A stretch of DNA of 64,000 bases, taken from the NCBI GenBank assembly GCA_963576475.1, contig OY754982.1, positions 16,062,217 to 16,126,216 of the forward strand. Direction: 5' to 3'. Shown piece by piece: positions 54,125 through 63,301 of this stretch (position 1 is its first letter; each line of letters starts with the position of its first letter). The position numbers were made by a program, and so were the translations under genes. The stretch comes from Molanna angustata. Lineage: Eukaryota; Arthropoda; Insecta; Trichoptera; Molannidae. Under the pieces are notes generated by a model that made no database searches, was not told the DNA's origin, and was given only the letters and a program-made list of their open reading frames with translations.

Positions 54125-54513
54125 GTTTTTGTAGGCTGGCACGTGACGAAGGGTATACTGAGGTTTTGTAAATTACCTTCTAAAAAAAAGGGATTTAGTT
54201 TTTTTTATATTCATGTATACTATATTTATATTTTTTTGTATGTATTAGGTTAATATTAAATAAAATTAATGTTTTCAATTTATATAATGTTTTATTTATT
54301 TATTTATTTTAGTTATTTTATAATTTAAAACTCAATACCGACACTGCTTTCTACACTACATCATCATATTATGTATTTGTTCAAAATGTTTTTAATAATA
54401 ATTATGTACATTTAGATAAGTAGGTACAATAACATATGTGGAAAGTTCAGTGTTGCCATAACCCACTAGTTTTGTATGTAAATTAAATAAATAAATGTGT
54501 ATTGTGTAAATAC
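54125..54513. other. AT-rich sequence, possible LINE 3' UTR
   Basis: Contains TTTATTTATTTATTTTAG at 54291 and a family D-like AGTGTTGCCATAACCCACTA at 54451. Confidence 0.45.
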
Positions 54514-54660
54514 TAAAAAATGAATATGTCCTTGTTAAACAAGTAAAAATAAGCATAAATGCTTGTGCTATAGGTGAATGAAATTGGTCGAGGCAAGATT
54601 CGAACTCGCGACCACTGGATTACTAGCCCAGCGTGCTAACCGCTCTGGCATCGACCCATC
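54514..54660 (-). mobile_element. SINE family A, reverse copy
   Basis: Minus strand: GGGTCGATGCCAGAGCGGTT, GGGCTAGTAATCCAGTGGTC, GCGAGTTCGAATCTTGCCTC, then GCATTTATGCTTATTTTTAC, TTGTTTAACAAGGACATATT and an A-run. The acceptor-stem-like pairing GGTCGA/TCGACC is still visible. Confidence 0.92.
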
Positions 54661-55316
54661 TTATATTGATAAAAGTTTTCGTTTAATGTGTAAGTATAAC
54701 TTTTTATTTGTCATTGTAATTAAATTGAGTTAAATTTATTTTTTTAAATAAATAGAATTGTAGTGGTCTATATTGAATTTCCAGTTGGAGAAAATAATAT
54801 TTTGTCTCTGAATGTTTCAAAAATCCAACGAGAATATAATGGGTAGTGTCTAAGGATTATGATTGGCTACTCGGTGCCGAATCCCTCTGCTTCCACCATC
54901 CCCTGACCCTACCTTTGATCCAATCAGAATAAGGAGAGAAGATGCGAAGTTATAAGCGAGTAGAATCAAATGCCCTTATCTCTAAATTTACACCGTGTTC
55001 GTTAACTGGTAGCGACGATTCGTTACATTTGCGGATGCGGATTAGAAAGCTCACTCATACAAAACGAATAGATAAGAGAAACTGTTAACTGCTACTAACA
55101 AATAGATGGCGTAGAGAGAGAAATAGATAGAGGACACTGCGAGAGACCAAATTGAAACAATACTTGGATGTAGTTGTTGTTAGATATTTATTGTCAAGGA
55201 ACCACCCGCCATAATATAACATACCTACTTTATTACTTCTCACAAACCCAATCGAGTAGCAAAATATGATATCATTACTGTTTTATTTAATAACTAGTTG
55301 CATGTAACACATGAGA
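54661..55316. other. Mixed sequence with a less AT-rich island
   Basis: 54840-55160 includes TTATGATTGGCTACTCGGTG, CTGCTTCCACCATCCCCTGA and TGATCCAATCAGAATAAG; the two ATTGG/CCAAT boxes are inverted. GTAGCGACGATTCGTTACAT follows. Possible promoter-like or regulatory sequence; no gene recognised. Confidence 0.4.
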
Positions 55317-56285
55317 TCCAACTGTCGATAGCGATAGTATGTATAGTTGAAGAATAAGAATCAAACTATAAACCCATAAATCCAAATTATTGAAAATTTT
55401 AACACATGTTGGTATGTATGTCAAGATAGGACAGTATGGAGGTCAGTCCTGTTTTCCTACCCGGAATATGAAAACAGCATGATGGTTCTGTATGCATGTT
55501 TGGAGATTAGGTGCCTATCAAACTATTAAGTCTTCTTACATATTGTGTATAGGCGACTGCCATACAAATTGTATGAAGCAATGTCGTCACTACATTCAAT
55601 TTTTATAAAAATTGTTAAAAAAAGTTTGAGATGTGCTAATACCATGTTAATATTTCTTATATAAAATTAAATTATCTAGTTGGGGTGTTTCAGCTTTTTT
55701 CGATATTTTTAAAAAATATGAAAATATAGGCAGTTTAACTCATAAATTTATCATAAAAAAAATATTTTTCTTAATAAAAAATGTTTGAGAAACCCTGGAA
55801 TTTTTTTGAAAAAGTTAATTTGAGATTTTGTATTTTTCTATGTTTATACCAATTTTCAGCATTCTAGCTTTTATGGTTTCTGAGATATATGGAAAAATAA
55901 AGTAAAAATTCAAAAGTTGATAACCCCTGACTGAAACAAAAATTCAAAATTCTGAGTATAAAAGTTTTGTAGGCCTATAACTGTTTATATATTCTGAAAA
56001 TTTGGGCTCTGTAAATTGAGCGGATCAAAAGTTATAAGGGGGGGGGGACACACACACACACACACACAGACACACAGACACACGAAATGTTCTACTCCGA
56101 ATTCTGAGTAAATCCGTGTATGGAACATATATGCTGCGAAGCCTCTAAGTTGGTGTTTTTTGACTTCAAAGTTGGAAAAGCCGTGAAAAAAGTAGACCTC
56201 TGCATACAATTCTCGCGTATCCTGGCTTGAAACATTGTCGATATGTTAAGAGAACAAAGTTCTCTTGAACAAATCGGCAGTTGGA
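55317..56285. mobile_element. ~1-kb TIR element family K, copy 2
   Basis: TCCAACTGTCGATAGCGATA at the start, TCGGCAGTTGGA at the end. Collinear with copy 1 and preceded by the same TAACTAGTTGCATGTAACAC flank, so the true element may begin earlier. The minus-strand frame (56209-55985) repeats VYFFHGFSNFEVKKHQLRGF. Confidence 0.88.
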
Positions 56286-56334
56286 TTAAATTTATTTTTT
56301 TAAATTTTTTTGTTAAACAGAAACTATGTCAATT

Positions 56335-56381
56335 ATTAATTTAACACGCACCCAGTAACAAGTTGCCATATTATGGAGACT
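56335..56381 (-). mobile_element. SINE family B, 3' part of a split copy
   Basis: Minus strand: AGTCTCCATAATATGGCAAC, TTGTTACTGGGTGCGTGTTA. Separated from its 5' part (56698-56815) by an inserted family I element. Confidence 0.88.
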
Positions 56382-56391
56382 TGATATTTAT
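56382..56391 (+). repeat. Target-site duplication, left copy
   Basis: TGATATTTAT, repeated exactly at 56688-56697 on the other side of the inserted element. Confidence 0.85.
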
Positions 56392-56687
56392 AGCTGTGAG
56401 GCATCGGCTTAGAATAGTGATTCCACTCTTTTCTATTATTGTTTTCGAGTGTCCCGTAAGAGCCGGGTAATCGAAAATACAACAGGCAACAATTATAACA
56501 TCTCACATAGTTCAGCAATGAGGTTCACCACCCATTCTGAATGTAGTGCCTTTTGAGGTGAGGCGAGACTGGTGTGTGGGTATACACAGATATGTTGTGC
56601 TCCCTTTTATAAGGCAATGCACACCCACACACCTTTCGCTGCTTACCCCACATTGTGGGATATGCCGTGATGGTATGAATGAATGAA
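56392..56687 (+). mobile_element. SINE-like family I, complete copy
   Basis: 296 bp between 10-bp direct repeats. 5' AGCTGTGAGGCATCGGCTTA; body AGAGCCGGGTAATCGAAAAT, TTCAGCAATGAGGTTCACCA, GACTGGTGTGTGGGTATACA; 3' GCTTACCCCACATTGTGGGA, TATGCCGTGATGGTATGAAT with GAAT repeats. No ORF. The 3' end resembles that of the RTE-like LINE at 10966. The A and B boxes of a tRNA head are not clear. Confidence 0.88.
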
Positions 56688-56697
56688 TGATATTTAT
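56688..56697 (+). repeat. Target-site duplication, right copy
   Basis: TGATATTTAT, as at 56382-56391. Confidence 0.85.
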
Positions 56698-56815
56698 CGT
56701 TTCACAACTCTAGACTGATAAAACAATTAAAAACTTTGTCGCAATCGAACCCGGGACCTTTCTCTCTGGTGTCAGATATCTTAGTAACCGAGCTACGAAG
56801 GATTTTTCATTTAAT
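56698..56815 (-). mobile_element. SINE family B, 5' part of a split copy
   Basis: Minus strand: TCCTTCGTAGCTCGGTTACT (A-box), CCCGGGTTCGATTGCG (B-box), CAGTCTAGAGTTGTGAAACG. Confidence 0.88.
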
Positions 56816-56962
56816 GTATTTAATTACATATTGCAATTTATTTATTTATTACCTATAATTTATATATCATTAAATAAAATACTATTTAAACACGATAATG
56901 CATACAAAAACTGATTATTTTTTTAATGTTTGAAACTGTCACTTCATGATAGAACTCCATAA

Positions 56963-57066
56963 TCAACTAGAATTATGAAAAAAATATATATTTAATTCTA
57001 TAAGTTCTATTTAAATAAAGTTCTATTTAAATAGAACTTAATTTTTTTTTTCATAATTCTAGTTGA
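56963..57066. repeat. Inverted repeat, ~45-bp arms
   Basis: TCAACTAGAATTATGAAAAA at the left and TTTTTCATAATTCTAGTTGA at the right; AAGTTCTATTTAAAT is also tandemly repeated at the centre. Confidence 0.88.
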
Positions 57067-57308
57067 AAACAAAATAAATTAAATAATAAACGAATAACAA
57101 TAATATACACGTAAAAATAATGTAGGTACGTATCAATTGTATTTTTTTGTCATATTGTGAGTTTTTATTTGTCTATAAGCTGATAATATATTTGTACACA
57201 TACATAATATAGCTAAACGACCGTTTTTAAAAGTGTAGGTAAAAATTAAACAAAAATATTTAGTTTTTCGATCAATGTTATATCATTTAATATAATTTTA
57301 ATTTTTTC

Positions 57309-57478
57309 ATTTTCGTGGTTCAATTGGTTACTCCGTAGATTATAATCCCGGGATTGACTCCCGGTACTGACCCGTTGATTGTGTTGGTGATTTTCGAGAC
57401 GGTAAACATCATTAGTCTCCGGAATGTGGCAACTTGTTTTTGGGTGCGTGTTAAATAAATAGTTGGTAACTATTGGTT
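57309..57478 (+). mobile_element. SINE family B, diverged copy
   Basis: TTTCGTGGTTCAATTGGTTA (A-box), GGGATTGACTCCCGG (B-box, altered), GAGACGGTAAACATCATTAG, TCCGGAATGTGGCAACTTGT, TTTTGGGTGCGTGTTAAATA. Confidence 0.88.
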
Positions 57479-57852
57479 ATTACAAAATTTTATAAAATAA
57501 ACATGGGTAGTTTATAGTAATTCCACATATGTAATTTAAAGTAAATGTCGAAGTAGATTCATACTGGAAATTGTACCTACAATGTTCAAAACTAGTTTTG
57601 GTCACCATTGAATTTAGTGGAATTTTGAAAGAGTGTTGATGCCTCGGTGTAATTTATCATAATATAAGCTGGTGTTTTTAAAAATATTAGTATTCAAACA
57701 TGGGTTAAAAAAATATTATATTAAATATACCTACAATAATGCTACTAACTCTTTATTGACACTTCATCCCCAGTCTTTCTTACATCACAATCTAAAAATA
57801 ATGACTGTAAAGCAATGAATACATTATATACAGCACATTAAATTTGATTGAC

Positions 57853-58101
57853 AAACTGAGAAATAATATGCTTCCAAAATATATGCAAAAAAATATCTTT
57901 ATCAATGTCAATGTTCACACTTACACTACGAGAGGATGTCAGGATTTAAGACTTCCAAAAACGAGATAAACATGTACACAAAATAGTTTATAGCCTAAAG
58001 GTCTCAAAATATATAATGGTTTACCACAAAACATAAAATATACCATAAGTCTTGCCACCTTTCGTAGGCTAGGTGCTGAATACATAATTAAAAACTATTA
58101 A
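57853..58101 (+). pseudogene. CR1-like LINE RT C-terminal end
   Basis: A single frame with two in-frame stops: KLRNNMLPKYMQKNIFIN, VHTYTTRGCQDLRLPKTR, then GLKIYNGLPQNIKYTISLAT, FRRLGAEYIIKNY and a stop at 58099. LP.YM...H.Y.TR...L..P......S....G...YN.LP..I......FKR matches CR1-like tails. No ATG-initiated frame reveals it. Confidence 0.82.
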
Positions 58102-58490
58102 TATTCTCCATAGTTATACTTTTACATAGTTCACAACATCATACTCTTACTATATGTAATTCTTTATTAAAAAAAAATTATATAATATATATTTTTTTGT
58201 TTAAACTAGATGTATTTATTTTTTATATGTTTTAACATCTTGTTACTACTAGGTACTATTACTATCTCATTACCTCTATCTCCCTCCTTTCTTAGTTGCT
58301 GTGATTTTACATTTAAAAATGTTACGTGTTTATTCACTGTATATTTTTTGTTATAGGATTTTTATTTACCTACTACTACACTATTTATGGCCCAACGTTG
58401 CTTTGGTTGGTTAGAAGAAATTGACATATGGCAATAAACCCGCCATTGTACACATTACGTTACATGAAGTTAAATAAATAATAAATGTAT
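58102..58490 (+). mobile_element. 3' UTR and stem-loop tail of the preceding LINE
   Basis: Ends GGTTGGTTAGAAGAAATTGA, CATATGGCAATAAACCCGCC, ATTGTACAC and an AAATAAATAATAAATG tail. This links the tail motif to CR1-like coding sequence. Confidence 0.78.
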
Positions 58491-58732
58491 AATCACCGGA
58501 AATGGTGATTGAATGAAATAGGTGATAAATATGATTTTTTTTTGTGAAAAATTCATAAAAAAGTCTACGTATGAAAAAAATGAAAGAAATATTTGATTTT
58601 AAATAGGTTAAACATTATCAAATATTAGTTTTATGTTTTTAGATTATTATTGCGAATTTAACAAATTTGTGAAAAATCGAATACAAACTGTAGCCGCACC
58701 TAGATTCGAACCCAGGACTCAATAATTTATGC

Positions 58733-58902
58733 AGGTTGATGGTGTCAGAGCGGTCATCGCGCTGGATTAGTAGTAATCCAGCGGTTGCGAGTTCCAATCC
58801 TGCCGCAGTGGATTTCGTGCATTTATGCTTTATTAAGGTAATGTATAATATCTTTATGAATCTACTTTTTACAAGGACACATTCATTCTTAAACAAAACA
58901 AC
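58733..58902 (+). mobile_element. SINE family A, copy with expanded anticodon loop
   Basis: GATGGTGTCAGAGCGGTCAT, CTGGATTAGTAGTAATCCAG (three extra loop bases), GCGAGTTCCAATCCTGCC, GTGCATTTATGCTTTATTAA, ACAAGGACACATTCATTCTT, A-run. Just upstream on the minus strand is another B-box-like CTGGGTTCGAATCTAGG (58699-58715). Confidence 0.88.
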
Positions 58903-58984
58903 GCAAAGAATATTTTTTTATACAAATAAATTATTTTATTCAAAAATAAAACAATTTGTTTATAAAAAGAAATCATTTCAATTA

Positions 58985-59090
58985 ATTTCTTATGCTTATA
59001 TTGCTTCTCTGTGCTGGAAACCTTGGCCACTTGCGCTGGATACAAAGAAGAGTTTTTTTATTTATTTTTAAAAATCGAACCCAGGACACT
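58985..59090 (+). mobile_element. SINE family C, 3' half, beside a reverse B-box
   Basis: TCTGTGCTGGAAACCTTGGC, CACTTGCGCTGGATACAAAG; then TAAAAATCGAACCCAGGACA (minus-strand B-box) at 59068, the edge of an opposite-facing head. Confidence 0.7.
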
Positions 59091-59669
59091 GATATAAAAT
59101 TTAAATTACTTACCATTAATTTTAGAATACCTTTCTGAATAATGATAATTTGATTACTATTTACGATTGCCTTTGCATAAAAAAATATTGGTATTAGTAA
59201 AATTGTCTTATGTTTTATGAGAAATAAATATTATTATTAAATAAAATAGTCTACGACCTTTTAAAAGTTTGTTTACGCCTGGCTATTTCAATCATACATT
59301 ATTTTTTCCATTCCACGCAGAGCAACCCGAGGCTTGAACCAAGAATTATTCAGGTAATACTGTCGAGGCGCCGAGACTGCCATCTAGCGGTGAGTAGGAT
59401 ACTAATAAATTTACTTGTATGTTTCCAACTGGATTTGAATTATATTTTCTTCTAAGATTCTAAATAAGAAAAATATATATTTTACTATATGAAATATATA
59501 ATTCAAAGTTGAATATAGATTTCTTTTTTCTTTGTAAATTGAAGTTTCTGCTTAAATGCAAAAAATGGGTATCCCTATTTAGGTTAACATTACAAAATTA
59601 TTTGAGTTGGTACACCATTATTTGATTTCATAAGATATTTTTATTGGAAAACATCGGAAATGTATCTAC

Positions 59670-59672
<3 letters not shown>
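59091..59672. other. AT-rich sequence, nothing recognised
   Basis: GCGCCGAGACTGCCATCTAG at 59367 is a short GC-richer word. No gene. Confidence 0.5.
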
Positions 59673-59726
<54 letters not shown>

Positions 59727-59781
59727 CGTTATCACACGACAGCTGCTGCCAATTATGGTGTGATGTGCGGTTCGATGACGG
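59673..59781 (-). mobile_element. LINE 3' UTR and 54-base poly-A
   Basis: Uninterrupted T-run 59673-59726 on the plus strand, i.e. poly-A at the 3' end of the minus-strand LINE. The 3' UTR is only about 55 bases (CAGCAGCTGTCGTGTGATAA). Confidence 0.92.
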
Positions 59782-60522
59782 CTACCTCTGTTTAAGGTAC
59801 GATTTAAAGCGCCTTATATTCCAATGGAAAATATCTACCTCGTCCGAGAGTGAGTTTATTTTTTCCATAATGCGCACCAGAGTGCTGCGGGCCACTACAT
59901 CCGTTCTGGAATGGGGGACGTTCAGAAGATTGTGACCTCTACCCCTTATGTAGTTGGGTGGCACAAAAAGCCCTAGCCTTTCTAGCAGTTCTGGACAATC
60001 AATAAGATTGTTGAAAATCTTGAAGCCGGTCAAAAGTAGTGCGTTATCACGCCTGCTTTCAAGACTCATATAAGAACAGGACGTCAGAAGTTCAGGGTGG
60101 TGCATGTATGTCGGATATACTCCGTGCATTCGCATATACAGGTACCTCATGAACTTCTTCTGAATTTGCTCCAACATATCGGAATATTTTCTTTGGTATG
60201 GCGCCCAAACTGCGCTTCCGTACTCCAATTTGGTACGCACCATACAGTTGAAAATATTTTTCAATGTTTCATGGTTAGAAAAGTATCTTCCAAGGCGCAT
60301 TGTAAAGCCCAGAAGTTGACCGCATTTGGTAGTTACTGATGTTATATGTTGAGCAAAAGTTAATTTCGCATCAAATATAACTCCAAGGTCTTTTAGTTCA
60401 CATATCCGGGCTATCATTGACCCATTCATATTGTAATTATACATAATTGGAATTCTGGAACGTGCATAACTCATAACAGAACACTTTTTAATGTTAAAGT
60501 GAAGGTTATTTTCAATAGACAA
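59782..60522 (-). pseudogene. Jockey-like LINE RT, intact 246-codon C-terminal part
   Basis: Minus strand, no internal stop. Residues 6-25: NLHFNIKKCSVMSYARSR, the segment just after the missing YADD catalytic box. ~43-60: ELKDLGVIFDAKLTFAQH. ~95-110: VRTKLEYGSAVWAPYQ. ~116-130: LEQIQKKFMRYLYMR. ~153-162: MSLESRRDNA. Then LFVPPNYIRGRG and VDIFHWNIRRFK. This is the RT thumb and C-terminus of a jockey-like non-LTR element, functional only if joined to an upstream palm domain. Upstream is a TTA/AAT repeat (60520-60536), so the copy is 5'-truncated and the Met is incidental. Best-preserved coding sequence in the window. Confidence 0.93.
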
Positions 60523-60599
60523 TAATAATAATAATTTAAATATCTTCTTCTCGAGAGAAATTGGAAATTAGGTAAGTACCTATACAGCATTCATACATC

Positions 60600-60715
60600 A
60601 TCGATTGGGTTCCGTGATCACCTTATGCGATTGCGTAACATTCGCCGACTATGGCTTTCATTGATTCGAGACAATTGTTTATTTATTCAATATGTCAATC
60701 AATGGTTTTCTTTTT
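60600..60715 (+). mobile_element. TIR element family J, degraded copy 4
   Basis: GGGTTCCGTGATCACCTTAT, GCGATTGCGTAACATTCGCC correspond to the core of copies 1-3 with many changes. Confidence 0.65.
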
Positions 60716-60754
60716 TTGTTTTATGTTACTCTAATAATGATTTACTCTGCTGAT

Positions 60755-60920
60755 AATCGAACCCAGTTACCCGGCACAGAAGTAAACATTTCAACGTGTT
60801 TCAAATTACCTAAGCAAAAAACATGTTAGGGATAATACCTCATCAATAAGATTCTCTTATTCTGAGGATCGAACCCAGGATGCTTGAAATCAAATCAAAT
60901 GATATACCACTATACCTTTG
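60755..60920 (-). mobile_element. Two SINE family C heads, reverse orientation
   Basis: Minus strand: ACTGGGTTCGATTATCAGCA (60777-60758) preceded by TTTACTTCTGTGCCGGGTAA, and CATCCTGGGTTCGATCCTCA (about 60880-60861) preceded by TTTGATTTCAAG. Each carries a B-box; tails are missing or merged. Confidence 0.75.
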
Positions 60921-60927
60921 TAATTTT

Positions 60928-61125
60928 ATTGTAATAATAAACACTTCCTTGCACCTTCCATTTCCATTTGGAAACTTCCTTTATCATACCAGTGTTTCAA
61001 GCCCAGATAAGCTTGAATTATATGAGAAATATTTTTAAATACATTTTTCCTCTGCTGGGGATCGAACCCAGGACGCCCACATAGAAGCTCAACAACCAAA
61101 CACGTCGGTCAATACTATGTGATAT
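60928..61125 (-). mobile_element. SINE family C, nearly complete reverse copy
   Basis: Minus strand: TGGTTGTTGAGCTTCTATGT, GGGCGTCCTGGGTTCGATCC (B-box), CCAGCAGAGGAAAAATGTAT, CTGGGCTTGAAACACTGGTA, GGAAGTTTCCAAATGGAAAT, GGTGCAAGGAAGTGTTTATT. Confidence 0.85.
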
Positions 61126-61411
61126 TTCTAGTTATGTAGAATATCATATATCCAATTAGATTATATTGAATGTGACTTTACTAAAATTTGGTAATTAGAT
61201 TCTTATCAGAGACAAAAGGCAATTATAGAATTTTTCAGTTTTACATACTTACGTAGATATGTACCTACTTATCATCATGATATTAATTGCCAAAAATACG
61301 ATGGATGTTGACTTGACAAGAAGAGTGTGGAGAGAGTATAGAAATTCGACACAGCGAGACAGGAATACTTCGATTCTCTTCATAGAATATAATATTATAA
61401 TATAATGATGA
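61126..61411. other. AT-rich spacer
   Basis: Possibly the start of LINE-derived sequence near 61315-61375 (GAAGAGTGTGGAGAGAGTAT) but not readable as protein with confidence. Confidence 0.4.
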
Positions 61412-61777
61412 AATAGACTAGAGGCTTTTGAGATGTGGAGTTACAGAAGAATACTGGGAATTTCCTGGAGGGACCACATCACGAATGCCGAGGTTCTCAA
61501 CAGAGTTGAAGAAGGCAGGCACCTACTCAAAACCATCTCCGAGAGACGTGCTCGCTGGATTGGTCACATCTTGCGCCACGAGGGTCTCCTACATGACCTA
61601 ATGGAGGGAATGGTTGAGGGGACAAACCACAGGGGGCGCCCCCGACGGGAGTATCTGGCCCAGGTGTGCGAGGACATGAACTGCGCCACATATGTTGAGT
61701 TGAAGAGGGCTGCAGAGGATAGAGAGAAGTGGAAAGCGAGATGTAGACTTCTTCTGCAAACCAATCCGCAGGATTGA
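61412..61777 (+). pseudogene. LINE ORF C-terminal end, unbroken
   Basis: NRLEAFEMWSYRRILGISW, RDHITNAEVLNRVEEGRHLL, RRARWIGHILRHEGLLHDLM, TNHRGRPRREYLAQ, AAEDREKWKARCRLLLQ, stop at 61775-61777. EMW.YRRIL.ISW.DH.TN.EVL.R...I..RR..WIGHI.RHE.L......G...RGRPR is a textbook LINE tail, from the same broad class as 52715. Upstream stop at 61409 and loss of RT show truncation. Confidence 0.92.
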
Positions 61778-61975
61778 GACTTTTGATGATGATATTGATG
61801 TTTTTAATTGATGTTTGACATAGTACCTGCTTGTTGCGCGAGAAGCAATACTTAAATAAAATATACATAATAAAAATATTAAAAAAAAACGCTTTGTTTT
61901 CTAAACTGTACATATTATTGAGTAGGTACCCAATCCTATACATAATGGTCTATCAATTGGCAAGGTCGGGTAACC
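61778..61975. other. Probable LINE 3' UTR and AT-rich spacer
   Basis: GACTTTTGATGATGATATTG after the stop is a GAT-rich tail-like sequence as at 10878. Confidence 0.5.
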
Positions 61976-62156
61976 AGGGGGACAAGTCTGGTTAAACGGT
62001 GGAGTCAAAACCTTCATGATAAACCTAATCATGGATAAAATTAACTTATGGAGTTCTATTATATCTTAAGATATAGAACTCCATAAGATAATTATATCCA
62101 CGATATGAGTTATTATGAGGGTTTTGATTCCAGAGTTTGACTGAACGTGCCCCCCA
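61976..62156. mobile_element. Fold-back MITE family E, copy 3
   Basis: AGGGGGACAAGTCTGGTTAA at the left, GACTGAACGTGCCCCCC at the right; centre GGAGTTCTATTATATCTTAA, GATATAGAACTCC. Matches 36408 and 38291. Confidence 0.92.
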
Positions 62157-62344
62157 GATGGCCCAGATTATCTTTGTATGTCGAGAAATGTGATGAAATT
62201 ATACCTAATGTAGGTATTTAAGTACCGATAATATTTATTTTTTAATAACGGCAGAATTTGTTTTATTTCTAGTTTATTTTAATACCCGACATGGTTCCTT
62301 CGATTCATTGCATATTTTATCAACTGTCAAGTACTTATCCAAAA

Positions 62345-62390
62345 GGCAAATGATACGATGGGTTCGATTCCCAGCAGAGGAGAAATTTTA
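62345..62390 (+). mobile_element. SINE family C, 5' part of a split copy
   Basis: GATGGGTTCGATTCCCAGCA (B-box), then GAGGAGAAATTTTA. Its tail continues at 62589. Confidence 0.8.
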
Positions 62391-62574
62391 TCAAATATCG
62401 TGTTTTTATCTTTGTGGTACATTTTAACAAAAATTAACTATATTATTAACTTTGTTTGCACCAAGTACCGACTGAATTTGCGAACGGTTTCGGAACTAAC
62501 CCTTTCCTCCTCAGGTAGAATTTCAACTGGTGTAGTAGTGTAAACAAAGTTACAAATATACCTAGTTAATTTTT
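62391..62574. mobile_element. Insertion inside SINE C, inverted ends, 14-bp direct repeats
   Basis: Flanked by GAGGAGAAATTTTA (62377) and GAGGAGAAATTTAT (62575). Within it AAAATTAACTATATTATTAA, CTTTGTTTGCACCA (62429) is mirrored by TGTAAACAAAGTTACAAATA, TACCTAGTTAATTTTT ending 62574. No ORF of note. Confidence 0.75.
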
Positions 62575-62588
62575 GAGGAGAAATTTAT

Positions 62589-62690
62589 TTTTTGTCATAC
62601 GGCAAAAAACTCGCCACTTGCGCGGGGTGCGAGGAAGTGTGCATTATAATTATTTATTTATAAACCGATTCATTTGGTGTAAAGTATATA
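62589..62690 (+). mobile_element. SINE family C, 3' part of the split copy
   Basis: ACGGCAAAAAACTCGCCACT, TGCGCGGGGTGCGAGGAAGT, AACCGATTCATTTGG. Confidence 0.8.
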
Positions 62691-62963
62691 TATTTTTAAA
62701 AATTTTACACATATCGGAGAATACCATTATGACTTTTGCTTGTGTTTTCTCCATCCGTCCCGTAAATAATCGTCAAAAATAATATAAAAAAATATGGAAA
62801 AGTAGTTATGTTAATGGAGATGGATGCTTTACACATGTGAACTTTTGTTGTGGATGTGACCATTATCGGTAAAGTAGCTACTGACATCAAGAAGTTTCTG
62901 AATACCTAGGCCAAACATTAATGGGAGTTTTTCGGAGTAGGTACCTACTTACTGAGTGTAAGC
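62691..62963. other. AT-rich spacer
   Basis: Nothing recognised. Confidence 0.5.
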
Positions 62964-63301
62964 ATAGATTTTTATTATAATATACTAGATGTCGTAGTTA
63001 GCAAATTTTGCATGAATCGAAGTGAGGCATTTTTCCGGGGGATTTTTGACGTTTTGGTTCCAGACCACATCGTTTTTCTATAGAGAATAACGACTAATGT
63101 GAATTGTTTTCGGATTTATTTGTCTAAAAAAAAATTTAATTATTAAGGTTTAGAGAACAGTTATCTAAGATGTGTTGAAATGTAAGGAAAACTGAAATAT
63201 GTTGCCAACCAAAACGTCAAACGCGCGATATTCCATGACTCACTTTTTGCACGGAGTAGGTAGATACTACATCTAGTACCAATATTATAATAAAAATCTA
63301 T
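62964..63301. mobile_element. 338-bp TIR element
   Basis: ATAGATTTTTATTATAATAT, ACTAGATGTCGTAG at the left; CTACATCTAGTACCAATATT, ATAATAAAAATCTAT at the right. A second inverted pair inside: TTTTGACGTTTTGGTTCC (63045) and CCAACCAAAACGTCAAA (63208). No transposase. Confidence 0.88.

Noticed and set aside
59660..59935. Poly-Phe plus-strand frame
   Set aside because: It is the poly-A of a minus-strand LINE read backwards.
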